NCBI GenBank assembly: GCA_000378025.1 | Contig: KB899087.1 | Location: 620,001 to 684,000 of the forward strand | From: Xanthobacteraceae bacterium 501b | GTDB taxonomy: Bacteria; Pseudomonadota; Alphaproteobacteria; Rhizobiales; Xanthobacteraceae | Direction of reading: 5' to 3' | Length of the DNA: 64,000 nucleotides | Shown: in pieces, positions 56,052 through 64,000 of the stretch | Numbering within the stretch: the stretch's first letter is position 1 | Layout: each line of letters starts with the position of its first letter | Program-made: the position numbers and the translations under genes | The notes under the pieces: model-generated | The model's database searches: none | What the model was told of the DNA's origin: nothing | What the model saw: the letters and a program-made list of their open reading frames with translations, nothing else

Positions 56052-57617
56052 ATGTCCCATCCTCATGACCGCGTCGTTATTTTCGACACCACGCTGCGCG
56101 ACGGCGAGCAGTGCCCCGGCGCCTCGATGACGCTGGAAGAGAAGCTGCAGGTCGCCGACCTGCTCGACACGATGGGCGTCGACGTGATCGAGGCCGGCTT
56201 CCCCATCGCCTCCAATGGCGATTTCGAGTCCGTCGCCGAGATCGCCCGCCGCACGAAGCGGGCGGTGATCGCAGGCCTCGCCCGCGCCATTCCCGCCGAT
56301 ATCGCCCGCGCCGGCGAGGCGGTGAAGGCCGCGCGCCGCCCGCGCATCCACACCTTCGTCTCGACCTCGCCGATCCATCTGGAACACCAGATGCGCAAGA
56401 CGCAGGACCAGGTGATCGACATCATCGCCGGCACGGTGGCGCAGGCGCGTAACCTCGTCGAGGACATCGAGTGGTCGGCGATGGACGCCACCCGCACGCC
56501 GATCGACTATCTCCAGCGCTGCGTGGAAACGGCTGTGAAGGCCGGCGCCACCACCATCAACCTGCCCGACACGGTGGGCTATGCCACCCCATCCGAATAT
56601 GAGGCGATGTTCCGCCAGGTGCGCGCCTATATTCTCGACCGGGTGCCCCATGGCGAGCAGATCATCTTCTCCGCCCATTGCCATGACGATCTGGGCCTGG
56701 CGGTGGCCAATTCGCTGGCGGCGCTGGCCGGCGGCGCCCGGCAGATCGAATGCACCATCAACGGCCTCGGCGAGCGCGCCGGCAATGCGGCGCTGGAAGA
56801 GGTTGTCATGGCCATCCGCACCCGCGGCGACGTGCTGCCCTTCGCCACCGGCATCGAGGCGACCATGCTGACCCGCGCCTCCAAGCTGGTGTCGGCCGTC
56901 ACTTCCTTCCCGGTGCAGTACAACAAGGCGATCGTCGGCCGGAACGCTTTCGCCCATGAGAGCGGCATCCACCAGGACGGCATGCTGAAGAACAACACCA
57001 CCTACGAGATCATGACCCCCGACAGTGTCGGCGTGTCCAAGACCTCGCTGGTCATGGGCAAGCATTCCGGCCGCGCCGCCTTCCGCGACAAGCTGAAGGC
57101 GCTGGGCTACGAACTGGGCGAGAACGCGCTGAACGACGCCTTCAGCCGCTTCAAGGAGCTCGCCGACCGCAAGAAGGTGGTCTATGACGAGGACATCGAG
57201 GCGCTGGTCGATCATGAGATCGCCGCTGCCGATGACCGGATGAAGCTGGTGTCGCTCAGCGTCATCGCCGGCAGCCACGGCCCGCAGCGCGCCACCATGA
57301 AGCTGAAGGTGGATGGCGTCGTCGTCACCGAGGAATGCGAGGGCAACGGCCCGGTGGACGCGGTGTTCAACTGCATCCAGGCCATTGTCCCGCATGTTGC
57401 CAAGCTGGCGCTCTATCAGGTCCACGCCGTCACCGAGGGCACGGACGCGCAGGCGGAAGTGTCGGTGCGGCTGGAGGATGGCGACAAGGCGGTGACCGGG
57501 CGCGGTTCCGACCCCGACACGCTGGTCGCCTCGGCGCAGGCCTATATCATCGCGCTCAACAAGCTGGCGACCAAGCGCGGCAGCCTGAACGCGCAGGCGC
57601 AGCCGGCGGCGGAATAG
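56052..57617 (+). CDS. leuA: 2-isopropylmalate synthase
   Basis: 521 residues. The catalytic barrel begins RVVIFDTTLRDGEQCPGASM; SAHCHDDLGLAVANS supplies the metal-binding His pair and NGLGERAGNAALEEVVMA a further signature. A C-terminal LeuA regulatory domain for leucine feedback starts at about 395. It condenses acetyl-CoA with 2-oxoisovalerate, the first step of leucine synthesis. The ATG at 56052 follows AAGGAAG. Double control is likely: feedback inhibition and the leader upstream. Confidence 0.96.
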   Translation: MSHPHDRVVIFDTTLRDGEQCPGASMTLEEKLQVADLLDTMGVDVIEAGFPIASNGDFESVAEIARRTKRAVIAGLARAIPADIARAGEAVKAARRPRIHTFVSTSPIHLEHQMRKTQDQVIDIIAGTVAQARNLVEDIEWSAMDATRTPIDYLQRCVETAVKAGATTINLPDTVGYATPSEYEAMFRQVRAYILDRVPHGEQIIFSAHCHDDLGLAVANSLAALAGGARQIECTINGLGERAGNAALEEVVMAIRTRGDVLPFATGIEATMLTRASKLVSAVTSFPVQYNKAIVGRNAFAHESGIHQDGMLKNNTTYEIMTPDSVGVSKTSLVMGKHSGRAAFRDKLKALGYELGENALNDAFSRFKELADRKKVVYDEDIEALVDHEIAAADDRMKLVSLSVIAGSHGPQRATMKLKVDGVVVTEECEGNGPVDAVFNCIQAIVPHVAKLALYQVHAVTEGTDAQAEVSVRLEDGDKAVTGRGSDPDTLVASAQAYIIALNKLATKRGSLNAQAQPAAE

Positions 57618-57652
57618 CCGTTTCTGCTGAGAACAGATCCCCTTGAACGAAG

Positions 57653-57685
57653 AGAGCCCCGGCGAAATGGCCGGGGCTCTTTTTG
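57653..57685 (+). terminator. Rho-independent terminator of leuA
   Basis: An 11-bp stem (57653-57663 with 57670-57680, AGAGCCCCGGC and its complement), a 6-nt loop and a run of Ts. Confidence 0.92.
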
Positions 57686-57758
57686 CTTCAGCAGCACGCG
57701 CCTGTCGCGTTGGCATGCGCGGAGCCGGCCATAATGCTGCCGGGAGTATCAAGGATGG

Positions 57759-57865
57759 CTAGAGCACATCCGGTGAAAGCCGGTTCACCGGATGTGCTCT
57801 AGGTTTTTGTTTTTACGCATTTTCTTCACGCGAACCGGAATCCACTTCGCTCGAAAATGCTCTAG
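57759..57865. repeat. Hyphomicrobiales CTAGAGCA...TGCTCTAG dispersed element
   Basis: Left part: a perfect 19-bp inverted repeat (57759-57777 with 57784-57802). Right part: TTTTTGTTTTTACGCATTTT...TGCTCTAG to 57865, which I recognise as a repeat scattered through many Hyphomicrobiales genomes. Ends are CTAGAGCA and TGCTCTAG. MITE-like in size and symmetry. It occupies the gap between leuA and the DUF930 gene; only the terminator is otherwise present there. Confidence 0.82.
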
Positions 57866-57903
57866 TGGGACCACCGGAGGCTTCCCGTGCCGGCCCATCC
57901 TGC

Positions 57904-58653
57904 ATGATGCCCGTCTCGTCCCTGCCGAGCGTCGTCCACGGTCTGCTGGAAGCCGAAGACCGCCGGCCGCCTCCGGCGCGCTCCGCCGCCGAGGCCGTTC
58001 GGCTGGCCGCGTCGGCGCTGCTGCATCTCGGCGTGCTGGCGGCCATTGTGCTGGTGGGTGCGAGGGGCTTTCGCGAGCCGGCGGACGCGCCGACGCTGGA
58101 AGCCGAGATCATCAGCTTCCGCGACTTCGCCGCGCTGCGCGCCGCACCGTCGCCGGCCGTTTCACTGGCCCCGCCATCGCCGTCGGCGGAGGCGCTGCCG
58201 CGCGCGGGCACGCCGTCGCCCCCGGTGCCGTCGCGCGTCCCGCCTGCAAAGTCCGCCACCCTTCCGGAGATGGTGCGCCCCTCACGGATGCTCTCCGAAC
58301 AGGCGCTGGACAGTTCGCGCAGCCGGGGTCTGCGGCGCGAACTGGCGCGGCTGGGCGACGAGGATCGCCTTGCCCAGCTTTGTGATCTTGAGGCGATGGA
58401 GCAGATCCATACCTGGCGAGCGGACTTCCAGCCCGACCGGCTGGTCGACTACGCCTCGGGCGATACGTCGCTGGAGGGTGCGGTTTTCACCGCCAGGGGC
58501 GGCGCGTTTCGCAGCCAGCGGCAATGGTACGAGGTGTCGTATCGCTGCGAGCTGGACCCACCGCTGCGAAAGGTCGTGGGCTTCGCCTTCCATGTCGGCG
58601 CGGCGATCCCGCGCGAGGAGTGGGCCAGCTACAATCTTCCGACGCTGCATTGA
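57904..58653 (+). CDS. DUF930 domain protein
   Basis: 249 residues (ATGs at 57904 and 57907). One transmembrane helix (about 36-55) is followed by a Pro/Ala/Ser-rich linker and a C-terminal DUF930 domain from about 150: DRLAQLCDLEAMEQIHTW, GGAFRSQRQWYEVSYRCEL, VVGFAFHVGAAIPREEWASYNLP. The architecture, a TonB-like short cytoplasmic tail plus periplasmic domain, is typical of the family in Hyphomicrobiales. Function unknown. Confidence 0.82.
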   Translation: MMPVSSLPSVVHGLLEAEDRRPPPARSAAEAVRLAASALLHLGVLAAIVLVGARGFREPADAPTLEAEIISFRDFAALRAAPSPAVSLAPPSPSAEALPRAGTPSPPVPSRVPPAKSATLPEMVRPSRMLSEQALDSSRSRGLRRELARLGDEDRLAQLCDLEAMEQIHTWRADFQPDRLVDYASGDTSLEGAVFTARGGAFRSQRQWYEVSYRCELDPPLRKVVGFAFHVGAAIPREEWASYNLPTLH

Positions 58654-58702
58654 CGTGAAGCGCCGGTCGACGTCTGGCCGCTTGGCCGCCACAGGGGAAG
58701 AA

Positions 58703-58725
58703 AGCCCCGGTGGCCGGGGCTCTCG
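58703..58725. terminator. Terminator between convergent genes
   Basis: An 8-bp GC stem AGCCCCGG-TGG-CCGGGGCT (58703-58721), preceded by an A-run that gives a U-run for the minus-strand gene's partner direction. It separates the DUF930 gene and the DUF6600 gene. Confidence 0.6.
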
Positions 58726-58737
58726 GGTGGGGCGAGG

Positions 58738-60801
58738 CTACTGCGCGCCTTGCGGGACCGGGGGCTGGCCCGGCTTGGCGCCACCGGGGCCGCCCGCACC
58801 GCCGCCCGGAGGGCGCGGCTGCCCCTGCGGCGGGCGCGCCTGCGGCGGCCGGGCCTGAGCAGGGTTCGCCTGAGCAGGGTTCGCCTGCTGTGGCGGACGG
58901 GCCTGCGCCGGGTTGGCCTGCGGCGGCTTTTGCTGGCGCGGCTGTGCCGGCTCCTGACGTTGCTGCTGGCGCTGCTGCTGCTTGGCGCGCTGCTGCTCCT
59001 GCTGGGCGTCCTGCTTCTGCTGACGCTCCTGCTGGTTTTGCTGCTGCCTGGCGCGCTGCTGCTCCTGCTGGGCGTTCTGTTTCTGCTGGCGCTCCTGCTG
59101 GTTTTGCTGCTGCCTGGCGCGCTGCTGCTCCTGCTGGGCGTTCTGCTTCTGCTGGCGCTCCTGCCGGTTCTGCTGCTGCCTGGCGCGCTGCTGTTCCTGC
59201 TGGGCGTTCTGCTTTTGCTGGCGTTCCTGCTGGTTTTGCTGCTGTTTGGCGCGCTGCTGTTCCTGCTGGGCGTTCTGCTTTTGCTGGCGCTCCTGCTGGT
59301 TCTGTCCAGCCGCCGGGCCGGGGGGAGGGCCCGCCTCGGGCGCGCCATTGGGGCGCGGGGTATCGCCCGGTTGACCGGGCGGCGGCCCGGCGCGATCGGG
59401 GCCGGGACCGGGACGCACCTGCGGGGTGCCGGCGGCATCCGGACGCGGCTGGCCGGGCACCGCACCGGGCATCGGGCCGGCGTTGGGCCGCTGGCCCGGC
59501 ATTCCCGGCTGCCCATCGACGGCTGCGGGGCGCGGATCGGGTCCGCCGGGGCGGCCCGCGCCGGGATGAGCGTCCGGCCCGCCCGGACGACCGGGAACGC
59601 CGCCCGGCGCGAAGCCGGTGGGGCGCGCCTTCTGCGCCCGCTCGGCGCGCTGGCGCTGCTCCGCCTGCATCCTCTCAAAGGTCTGGCGGCGCTTCTCCAG
59701 CGCCTCGCGCTGCGCCCGCTGGAAGGCATCGGCGCGCGCCTCGGCCTGCCGGCGTTCGTCGCGCAGCCCCTCCGCCCGGTCGCGCTGGAGATCGCGCACC
59801 TCGCGGCGGTAGCGGTCGGGATTCTCGAACCGCTGGTCGCGCAATTCGCGTCGGCGGTCCGGCTGCAACAGGTTCAGCAACGCCACCGAGGGGGCGAGGA
59901 CGCCCGGCACGTCGCGGTCCTCGCGCACATATTGGCGGATCAGCGGGCGCCGGTCCGGCTCGATCTCGCGCACGAAGCGCGGCGGCGGGCCGCGCCGGTC
60001 GCCGAAGTCGAGGCGCGGGGCGAAGATGCCCAGCGCGTTGCTGCGCGGGTCATAGAACACGTCGTCGCGCCGTTCGACATAATAGACCTCGCGGCTGACG
60101 AGGCGCTCGCGGATCGGCGCGGCATAGACATTGGTGCCGAAGCCGCGATTGACGTAATAGCCGTCATTCCAGCTCGGCTCATAAATGTCCGGGGCGGCGC
60201 CGAGGAACACATTGATCTCGGGGATCGGCGCCACATGCACCGCGAGGTTCTCCTCGGCGATGTAGCGGTCCTCGACGAACACCCAGCTCTCCGCCACCGG
60301 CGGGGCATAATGGTCGGGCCGGCCAATCGCATAGCCGGGGCGGTCGGGAGCGATCGGGGCCCAGCCGGTCTTGCCGCCGCCGCGCCGCCACGTCACCCAG
60401 GCCGGTGCCCAGGTGTCGCCCGGCACCCAGAACCAGCCATAGGCGGGATCATAGCCCCAGCGGCCGTAATGATAGGTCGCCCAGCCGAACGGCTCGAAGG
60501 ACTCCCAGTACCAGCCATAGGCGTCGGTCCACACCCAGCGGCCTTCCTGATAGGGCCGCCAGCCCGAGCCGACATCGGAGGGGATGAACACATAGCGGTA
60601 GTCGGGATGCTCGACCCAGGTGCCGAAGGCGCCCAGCTGGTCGTAGAACAAATCGACATCCATCGTCGCGCCGCCGCCCTGCGGGCCGGCCTGCGCCAGC
60701 TGGATCGGGGCGTTCTGCGCGAGGGCGGGGAGGGTGGCGACCCCGGCGAGACAGCTCGCGGCGAGTCCGGCGACGAGCATGGGGCGTTTCAGGCGAAGCA
60801 T
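58738..60801 (-). CDS. DUF6600-type exported protein with Gln-rich tandem repeats
   Basis: 687 residues from the ATG at 60801 (GGAGGTG site). Signal peptide 1-29. Residues 45-150 are Trp/Tyr-rich (FGTWVEHPDYRYVFIP, GWRPYQEGRWVWTD, YHYGRWGYDPAYGWFWVPG), the repeated motif of DUF6600 proteins. A charged helical region (about 320-390) and a Pro/Gly segment follow. Then come five nearly identical 22-residue Gln-rich repeats (NQQERQQKQNAQQEQQRAKQ plus QQ) and a Pro/Ala tail. Probably an envelope or exopolysaccharide-associated scaffold; the function is not known. Confidence 0.82.
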   Translation of the reverse strand: MLRLKRPMLVAGLAASCLAGVATLPALAQNAPIQLAQAGPQGGGATMDVDLFYDQLGAFGTWVEHPDYRYVFIPSDVGSGWRPYQEGRWVWTDAYGWYWESFEPFGWATYHYGRWGYDPAYGWFWVPGDTWAPAWVTWRRGGGKTGWAPIAPDRPGYAIGRPDHYAPPVAESWVFVEDRYIAEENLAVHVAPIPEINVFLGAAPDIYEPSWNDGYYVNRGFGTNVYAAPIRERLVSREVYYVERRDDVFYDPRSNALGIFAPRLDFGDRRGPPPRFVREIEPDRRPLIRQYVREDRDVPGVLAPSVALLNLLQPDRRRELRDQRFENPDRYRREVRDLQRDRAEGLRDERRQAEARADAFQRAQREALEKRRQTFERMQAEQRQRAERAQKARPTGFAPGGVPGRPGGPDAHPGAGRPGGPDPRPAAVDGQPGMPGQRPNAGPMPGAVPGQPRPDAAGTPQVRPGPGPDRAGPPPGQPGDTPRPNGAPEAGPPPGPAAGQNQQERQQKQNAQQEQQRAKQQQNQQERQQKQNAQQEQQRARQQQNRQERQQKQNAQQEQQRARQQQNQQERQQKQNAQQEQQRARQQQNQQERQQKQDAQQEQQRAKQQQRQQQRQEPAQPRQQKPPQANPAQARPPQQANPAQANPAQARPPQARPPQGQPRPPGGGAGGPGGAKPGQPPVPQGAQ
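58972..59301. repeat. Five 66-bp tandem repeats inside the DUF6600 gene
   Basis: Units 58972-59037, 59038-59103, 59104-59169, 59170-59235 and 59236-59301 differ by only a few bases, with only conservative changes (Lys/Arg, Gln/Arg, Asn/Asp). The high identity suggests recent expansion and likely length variation between strains. Confidence 0.92.
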
Positions 60802-60832
60802 GGGCACCTCCGGCGGCTTTGCAGTGCCCTTT

Positions 60833-60857
60833 AACGCCCTCGCAGTGCAATGGTTTC
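60833..60857 (-). promoter_or_regulatory. Near-match to the EcfG promoter before the DUF6600 gene
   Basis: Minus strand: GAAAC (60857-60853), 16 nt, CGTT (60836-60833). One mismatch to GGAAC. The predicted start near 60826 is 25 nt before the ATG. Tentative. Confidence 0.35.
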
Positions 60858-60991
60858 AAATATTGGTCAGGCGCCCTGACTTGCCGATGCGGCCGAATTC
60901 ATGGAGCATCGGCTCACGGCGGAAATGTGATGCCATTATGTCAGCGATACGCCGCTTCATTTTCGCGGAAAGGACAAGTAACCGGGCTGAT

Positions 60992-61780
60992 TTATCTGGT
61001 GCTGTCCGCGCCGTTCAGCACAATGTCCTGCAAATTGCGGACGATATCGCTGCCGTCGCCGAGTAAAACCCCATCCAGCGAGCGCACCGGCCGCAGGAAA
61101 CGCACGGAATTGGTCAGGAACACCGCGTCCGCCCCGGCCAGCGCCGCTGGCGCCAGCGGGCGTTCCTCAACGGCAAGACCCAGCCGTGGCGCCGCCTCGA
61201 TCACCAGCGCCCGCATGATGCCCGGCAGGCAGCCTTCCGCCAGCGAGGGCGTGATCAGCCGCCCGGCGATCAGCGCGAACAGATTGGCGATGGTGGTGCA
61301 GGCGATGCGCCCCTGCGTGTTGAGGATCAGCGCGTCGTCGACCCCCGCCAGCGCCGCCTCGCGCGCGGCCAGAATATGGTCGAGATAGCCGAGCGTCTTC
61401 AGGTTCGCAGTGGGCGAGAATTCGTTGCGCCGGCCGCTCGCGGTGATGAGCCGGGCCGGCTGGCCGAGCAGGGAAGGGCTCCACGGCGCTGTCGCCACGA
61501 CGAGCGTCGGCGCCCCGACGCTGGCCGGCCACAGGCCCCGCGCCGCCGTTCCCCGCGTCACCGTGGTGCGCAGGATCATCGGCGCGGGGGTAAGCGCCGC
61601 CGCCATCGCCGCCTCGATCGCGACCGCTTCGATGGTGATGCCAATCCGCTGCGCCGCCGCTACCAGTCGCGCCACATGGCGGTCGCGGGCGAAGACGACG
61701 CCGCCCAGCGCCAGCGCGGTGTCGAACACGCCGTCGCCGAGGGTGAAGCCGCGATCCTCGCTGCTGACGGTCACGCTCAC
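60992..61780 (-). CDS. pabC: Aminotransferase class IV, aminodeoxychorismate lyase-like
   Basis: 262 residues of the PLP fold-type IV family. The N-terminus SVTVSSEDRGFTLGDGVFDTAL, LKTLGYLDHILAAREA with the PLP-binding Lys, and the late EAVFLTNSV-like DAVFLTNSVRFLRPV are as in PabC. It releases 4-aminobenzoate and pyruvate from aminodeoxychorismate. The start is the GTG at 61780, overlapping the pabA stop (GTGA). Position after pabB-pabA supports the folate role over a branched-chain or D-amino-acid aminotransferase. Confidence 0.88.
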   Translation of the reverse strand: MSVTVSSEDRGFTLGDGVFDTALALGGVVFARDRHVARLVAAAQRIGITIEAVAIEAAMAAALTPAPMILRTTVTRGTAARGLWPASVGAPTLVVATAPWSPSLLGQPARLITASGRRNEFSPTANLKTLGYLDHILAAREAALAGVDDALILNTQGRIACTTIANLFALIAGRLITPSLAEGCLPGIMRALVIEAAPRLGLAVEERPLAPAALAGADAVFLTNSVRFLRPVRSLDGVLLGDGSDIVRNLQDIVLNGADSTR

Positions 61781-62361
61781 GCCGCGCTCTCCCGCGCCCG
61801 CGCCAGCTTCAGAAAATTTCCCATCAGCTCGTAGCCCTGCGGGGTCAGCACGGATTCCGGGTGGAACTGCACGCCGTAAGTGGGGTGGTCGCGATGGGCG
61901 AGGCCCATGATCTCGCCATCCTCGCTCCAGGCGGTGGGGATCAGCGCCGAGCCCTCGTCCAGCTCCACCGCCAGCGAATGGTAGCGCCCCGCCGGGAAGG
62001 GCGAGGGCAGGCCGGCGAACACGTCCGAGCCGGCATGGCGCAGCTGCGAGGCGCGCCCGTGCATCGGTTCCTTCGCCCGCACCACCCGGCCGCCAAAGGC
62101 CTGGCCGATGCACTGGTGGCCGAGGCAGATGCCGAGAATGGGCAGCCTTCCCGACAGCGCCCGCACCGCCGCCAGCGAGATGCCGGCCTCGTTGGGCGAG
62201 CACGGGCCGGGCGAGATCACCAGCGCCTCGGGTGCCAGCCGCTCGATGGCGGCAAGGTCCAGCGCGTCATTGCGGGCGACTTCCACCTGCTCGCCGAGCT
62301 CGGTGAGATAGCGCGCGACGTTGAAGACGAAGCTGTCGTAATTGTCGATCAGCAGGATCAC
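61777..62361 (-). CDS. pabA: Aminodeoxychorismate/anthranilate synthase glutaminase subunit
   Basis: 194 residues, class I glutamine amidotransferase. NYDSFVFNVARYL at the start, the nucleophile Cys in LGICLGHQCIGQAFGG, oxyanion ISPGPCSPNEAG, and His/Glu in GVQFHPESVLT. It supplies ammonia to the pabB product. ATG overlaps the pabB stop by 4 nt. TrpG and PabA share this sequence; the operon with pabB and pabC favours PabA. Confidence 0.93.
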   Translation of the reverse strand: MILLIDNYDSFVFNVARYLTELGEQVEVARNDALDLAAIERLAPEALVISPGPCSPNEAGISLAAVRALSGRLPILGICLGHQCIGQAFGGRVVRAKEPMHGRASQLRHAGSDVFAGLPSPFPAGRYHSLAVELDEGSALIPTAWSEDGEIMGLAHRDHPTYGVQFHPESVLTPQGYELMGNFLKLARARESAA

Positions 62362-63773
62362 GCCAGCGCCTCCGGGGTGAAGGCGCGGAAAAGCCGCTCC
62401 GCCTTGGTCAGGCTCTCGGCGTGCTCGGCGGCGGGGTCGGAGAGGGTGGTGATGCCGCCGCCGACCCCGAAGCTGGCGCGGCCGCCTTCCACCGTCACCG
62501 TGCGGATGGCGATGTTGAAATCCATCGTGCCGTCAAAGCCGATATAGCCGATGGAGCCGCAATAGACCCCGCGCGGGCGGCCCTCCAATGCGCGGATGAT
62601 CTCCATGGCGCGGATCTTCGGCGCCCCGGTGATCGAGCCGCCGGGGAAGGAGGCGGCGATCAGGTCCAGCCCGTCGCGCCCCTCGGCAAGCGTGCCCGTC
62701 ACCACCGAGACGAGGTGATGCACATTGGCATAGGTCTCCAGCCCGCACAGGCGCGGCACCTTCACCGAGCCGGGCCGGCACACGCGCGAGAGATCGTTGC
62801 GCAGCAGGTCGACGATCATCACATTCTCGGCGCGGTCCTTCTCGCTGGTGGTCAGCGCCCGGCCGCGAAAGGCGTCGAGCGTCGGCTCCACCGAGCGCGG
62901 CACCGTGCCCTTGATCGGGCGGGTTTCCACCTCGGCGCCGTCGAGCTTGACGAAGCGCTCGGGCGAGGAGGAGGCGATGATCCGGTCCTCATTGACGATC
63001 AGCGCCGCGAAGGTCGCCGGGTTGGCGCGGCGCAGCTGGTCGTAGAGGGCGAGCGGGTCGACATCGCCCACTTCCGCCGCGAAGCGCTGGGTGAAATTGG
63101 CCTGGAAGATGTCGCCGGCGCGGATGTAGTCGATCACCTGACCCACCGCGCGGCGGTAGCTGGCGGCGTCGAAATTCGAGCGCCAGTCCTGCGCCAGCAC
63201 CGCCGGGCCGAGCGGGGCTTCGGGCACCGCCAGCAGCGCGCTGGCTTGCGTGAGCCGCTCGCGGGCGCGGCGGGCGCGGCGGGCGGGGTCGCTCTCCGGC
63301 CAGCCGGTGGAGATGAGGAAGGCGCGCTCGGCCACGACGTCGAAGGCGATGACGAGGTCGTAGAAGCCGAGATCGACCTCCGGCCCCTCGCCGGGCTCGG
63401 GCTGCGCGGTGGGAAAGCGGTCGAACAGCCGGCCGGCCTCATAGGCGATATAGCCGGCCGCACCGGCCTGGAAGGCGGCGTCGCCCGGCAGGCGGGGCTG
63501 CGCATAGGCCTTCAGCCGGGCGCGCAGCGCCTCCAGCGGCGCCCCGGCCTCGCGCTCGCCATTCCAGCGCGGCACGCCCGCTTCCACCCGAAAGCGACCG
63601 AAGGGCTCGGCCATGAGATAGGACCAGCGCCCGAGCACGGGGTGGCGCATCGCGCTGTCGAGGAAGGTCAGTCCCGGCACGACCGTGCCCTCGCGGCGGC
63701 CGAGCCGGCGCGCAGCCTGCCACGGCTCCTGCCAGGCGATTTCGACGACGAGGGGCGGCGGCTGCTGAATCAT
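62358..63773 (-). CDS. pabB: Aminodeoxychorismate synthase component I
   Basis: 471 residues, chorismate-binding family. The PIKGT motif (RPIKGTVPRS) carries the Lys that forms the covalent intermediate in PabB, whereas TrpE has a different residue. Other marks are AGDIFQANFTQRF, SSSPERFVKLDG, DLLRNDLSRVC and FPGGSITGAPKIRAMEII. It converts chorismate to aminodeoxychorismate for folate. First gene of the pabB-pabA-pabC operon, all overlapping by 4 nt. Confidence 0.95.
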   Translation of the reverse strand: MIQQPPPLVVEIAWQEPWQAARRLGRREGTVVPGLTFLDSAMRHPVLGRWSYLMAEPFGRFRVEAGVPRWNGEREAGAPLEALRARLKAYAQPRLPGDAAFQAGAAGYIAYEAGRLFDRFPTAQPEPGEGPEVDLGFYDLVIAFDVVAERAFLISTGWPESDPARRARRARERLTQASALLAVPEAPLGPAVLAQDWRSNFDAASYRRAVGQVIDYIRAGDIFQANFTQRFAAEVGDVDPLALYDQLRRANPATFAALIVNEDRIIASSSPERFVKLDGAEVETRPIKGTVPRSVEPTLDAFRGRALTTSEKDRAENVMIVDLLRNDLSRVCRPGSVKVPRLCGLETYANVHHLVSVVTGTLAEGRDGLDLIAASFPGGSITGAPKIRAMEIIRALEGRPRGVYCGSIGYIGFDGTMDFNIAIRTVTVEGGRASFGVGGGITTLSDPAAEHAESLTKAERLFRAFTPEALA

Positions 63774-63990
63774 GCACGGAATATGGAACGTCGCGGCGCG
63801 GCTTCCTAGAGCGGCGATGCGCGTGGTGCTGTCGGCGGCCGGATTTCGCTGCAGCGCGGCCTTTTCTAGTCCAAAGAGCCACTTGACGCTGGGTTGCGCG
63901 GGTGCTGGCCTTAGCGCCCATCAAAATGCTGCCTGCGAGACGCGGGCAGCCAACACAGCAAACATGATCAATAAGTCTCGGGAGGGACAT

Positions 63991-64000
63991 ATGAGGACTT
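63991..64000 (+). CDS. Start of a gene cut by the right edge
   Basis: ATG at 63991 preceded by GGGAGG with 5-nt spacing, followed by AGG ACT. Only three codons are inside the window. The gap 63774-63990 before it holds a TTGACG at 63883 and a GCTGCC...GGCAGC inverted repeat, probably its promoter region. Nothing can be said of the product. Confidence 0.5.

Noticed and set aside
58750..60834. 694-codon plus-strand open frame rich in Leu repeats opposite the DUF6600 gene
   Set aside because: The Leu-rich stretch is the complement of the CAG/CTG-like Gln repeats. The minus frame has a ribosome-binding site, signal peptide and DUF6600 domain; the plus frame has none of these.

Overview
This is a GC-rich, gene-dense chromosomal window. 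Every recognisable gene is of alphaproteobacterial type. An otsBA cluster carrying a GH15 enzyme, an OpgC-type acyltransferase, Omp31-like porins, a DUF930 protein, an HWE-kinase bacteriophytochrome, EcfG-type promoters (GGAAC-N16-CGTT) and the CTAGAGCA...TGCTCTAG dispersed repeat all point to Hyphomicrobiales. A facultatively autotrophic, thiosulfate-oxidising Xanthobacteraceae-like bacterium (Ancylobacter/Starkeya/Xanthobacter group) fits best; the genus is inference. I saw no rRNA, tRNA, CRISPR array, insertion sequence, prophage or plasmid function.

Layout. 1-10 kb: the 5' part of a TsdA-like dihaem cytochrome c runs off the left edge, followed by a trehalose operon (otsB, GH15, otsA), ettA, tam, a lytic transglycosylase and prmB. 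10-16 kb: a short tandem array of palindromes, a 94-residue protein, an hdeD-opgC-SGNH-SGNH envelope operon, a MOSC protein and an L,D-transpeptidase. 16-23 kb: trmO, then a methionine block (ArsR-methyltransferase regulator, metF, metH). 23-28.6 kb: a porin, an amidase and a pdxY-phzF-Nudix run. 28.6-35.1 kb: a complete BMP-type nucleobase/nucleoside ABC importer ending in a cytosine-deaminase-family enzyme. 35-46.3 kb: two MBL-fold proteins, lepA, small stress proteins, peptidoglycan enzymes, a GMC oxidoreductase and a second porin. 46.4-55.5 kb: malonyl-CoA decarboxylase, cfa, a bacteriophytochrome and a TetR-controlled EmrAB-type efflux pair. 55.5-64 kb: leuA with a leader-peptide attenuator, DUF930 and DUF6600 proteins, and a pabB-pabA-pabC operon.

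Main regulatory result: four exact copies of the alphaproteobacterial general-stress sigma factor (EcfG) promoter, GGAAC-N16-CGTT, lie in the right orientation just upstream of the trehalose operon, the hdeD/opgC operon, a PRC-barrel gene and the bacteriophytochrome. Two near-matches precede pdxY and the DUF6600 gene. They tie otherwise scattered genes into one candidate stress regulon.

Main metabolic result: the CodA-family deaminase at 33.8 kb keeps all catalytic and metal residues of cytosine deaminase but has Cys311 in place of the Asp that excludes 5-methylcytosine. It ends a five-gene importer cassette whose leader carries a good sigma-54 (-24/-12) site, suggesting nitrogen-controlled scavenging of 5-methylcytosine or related pyrimidines.
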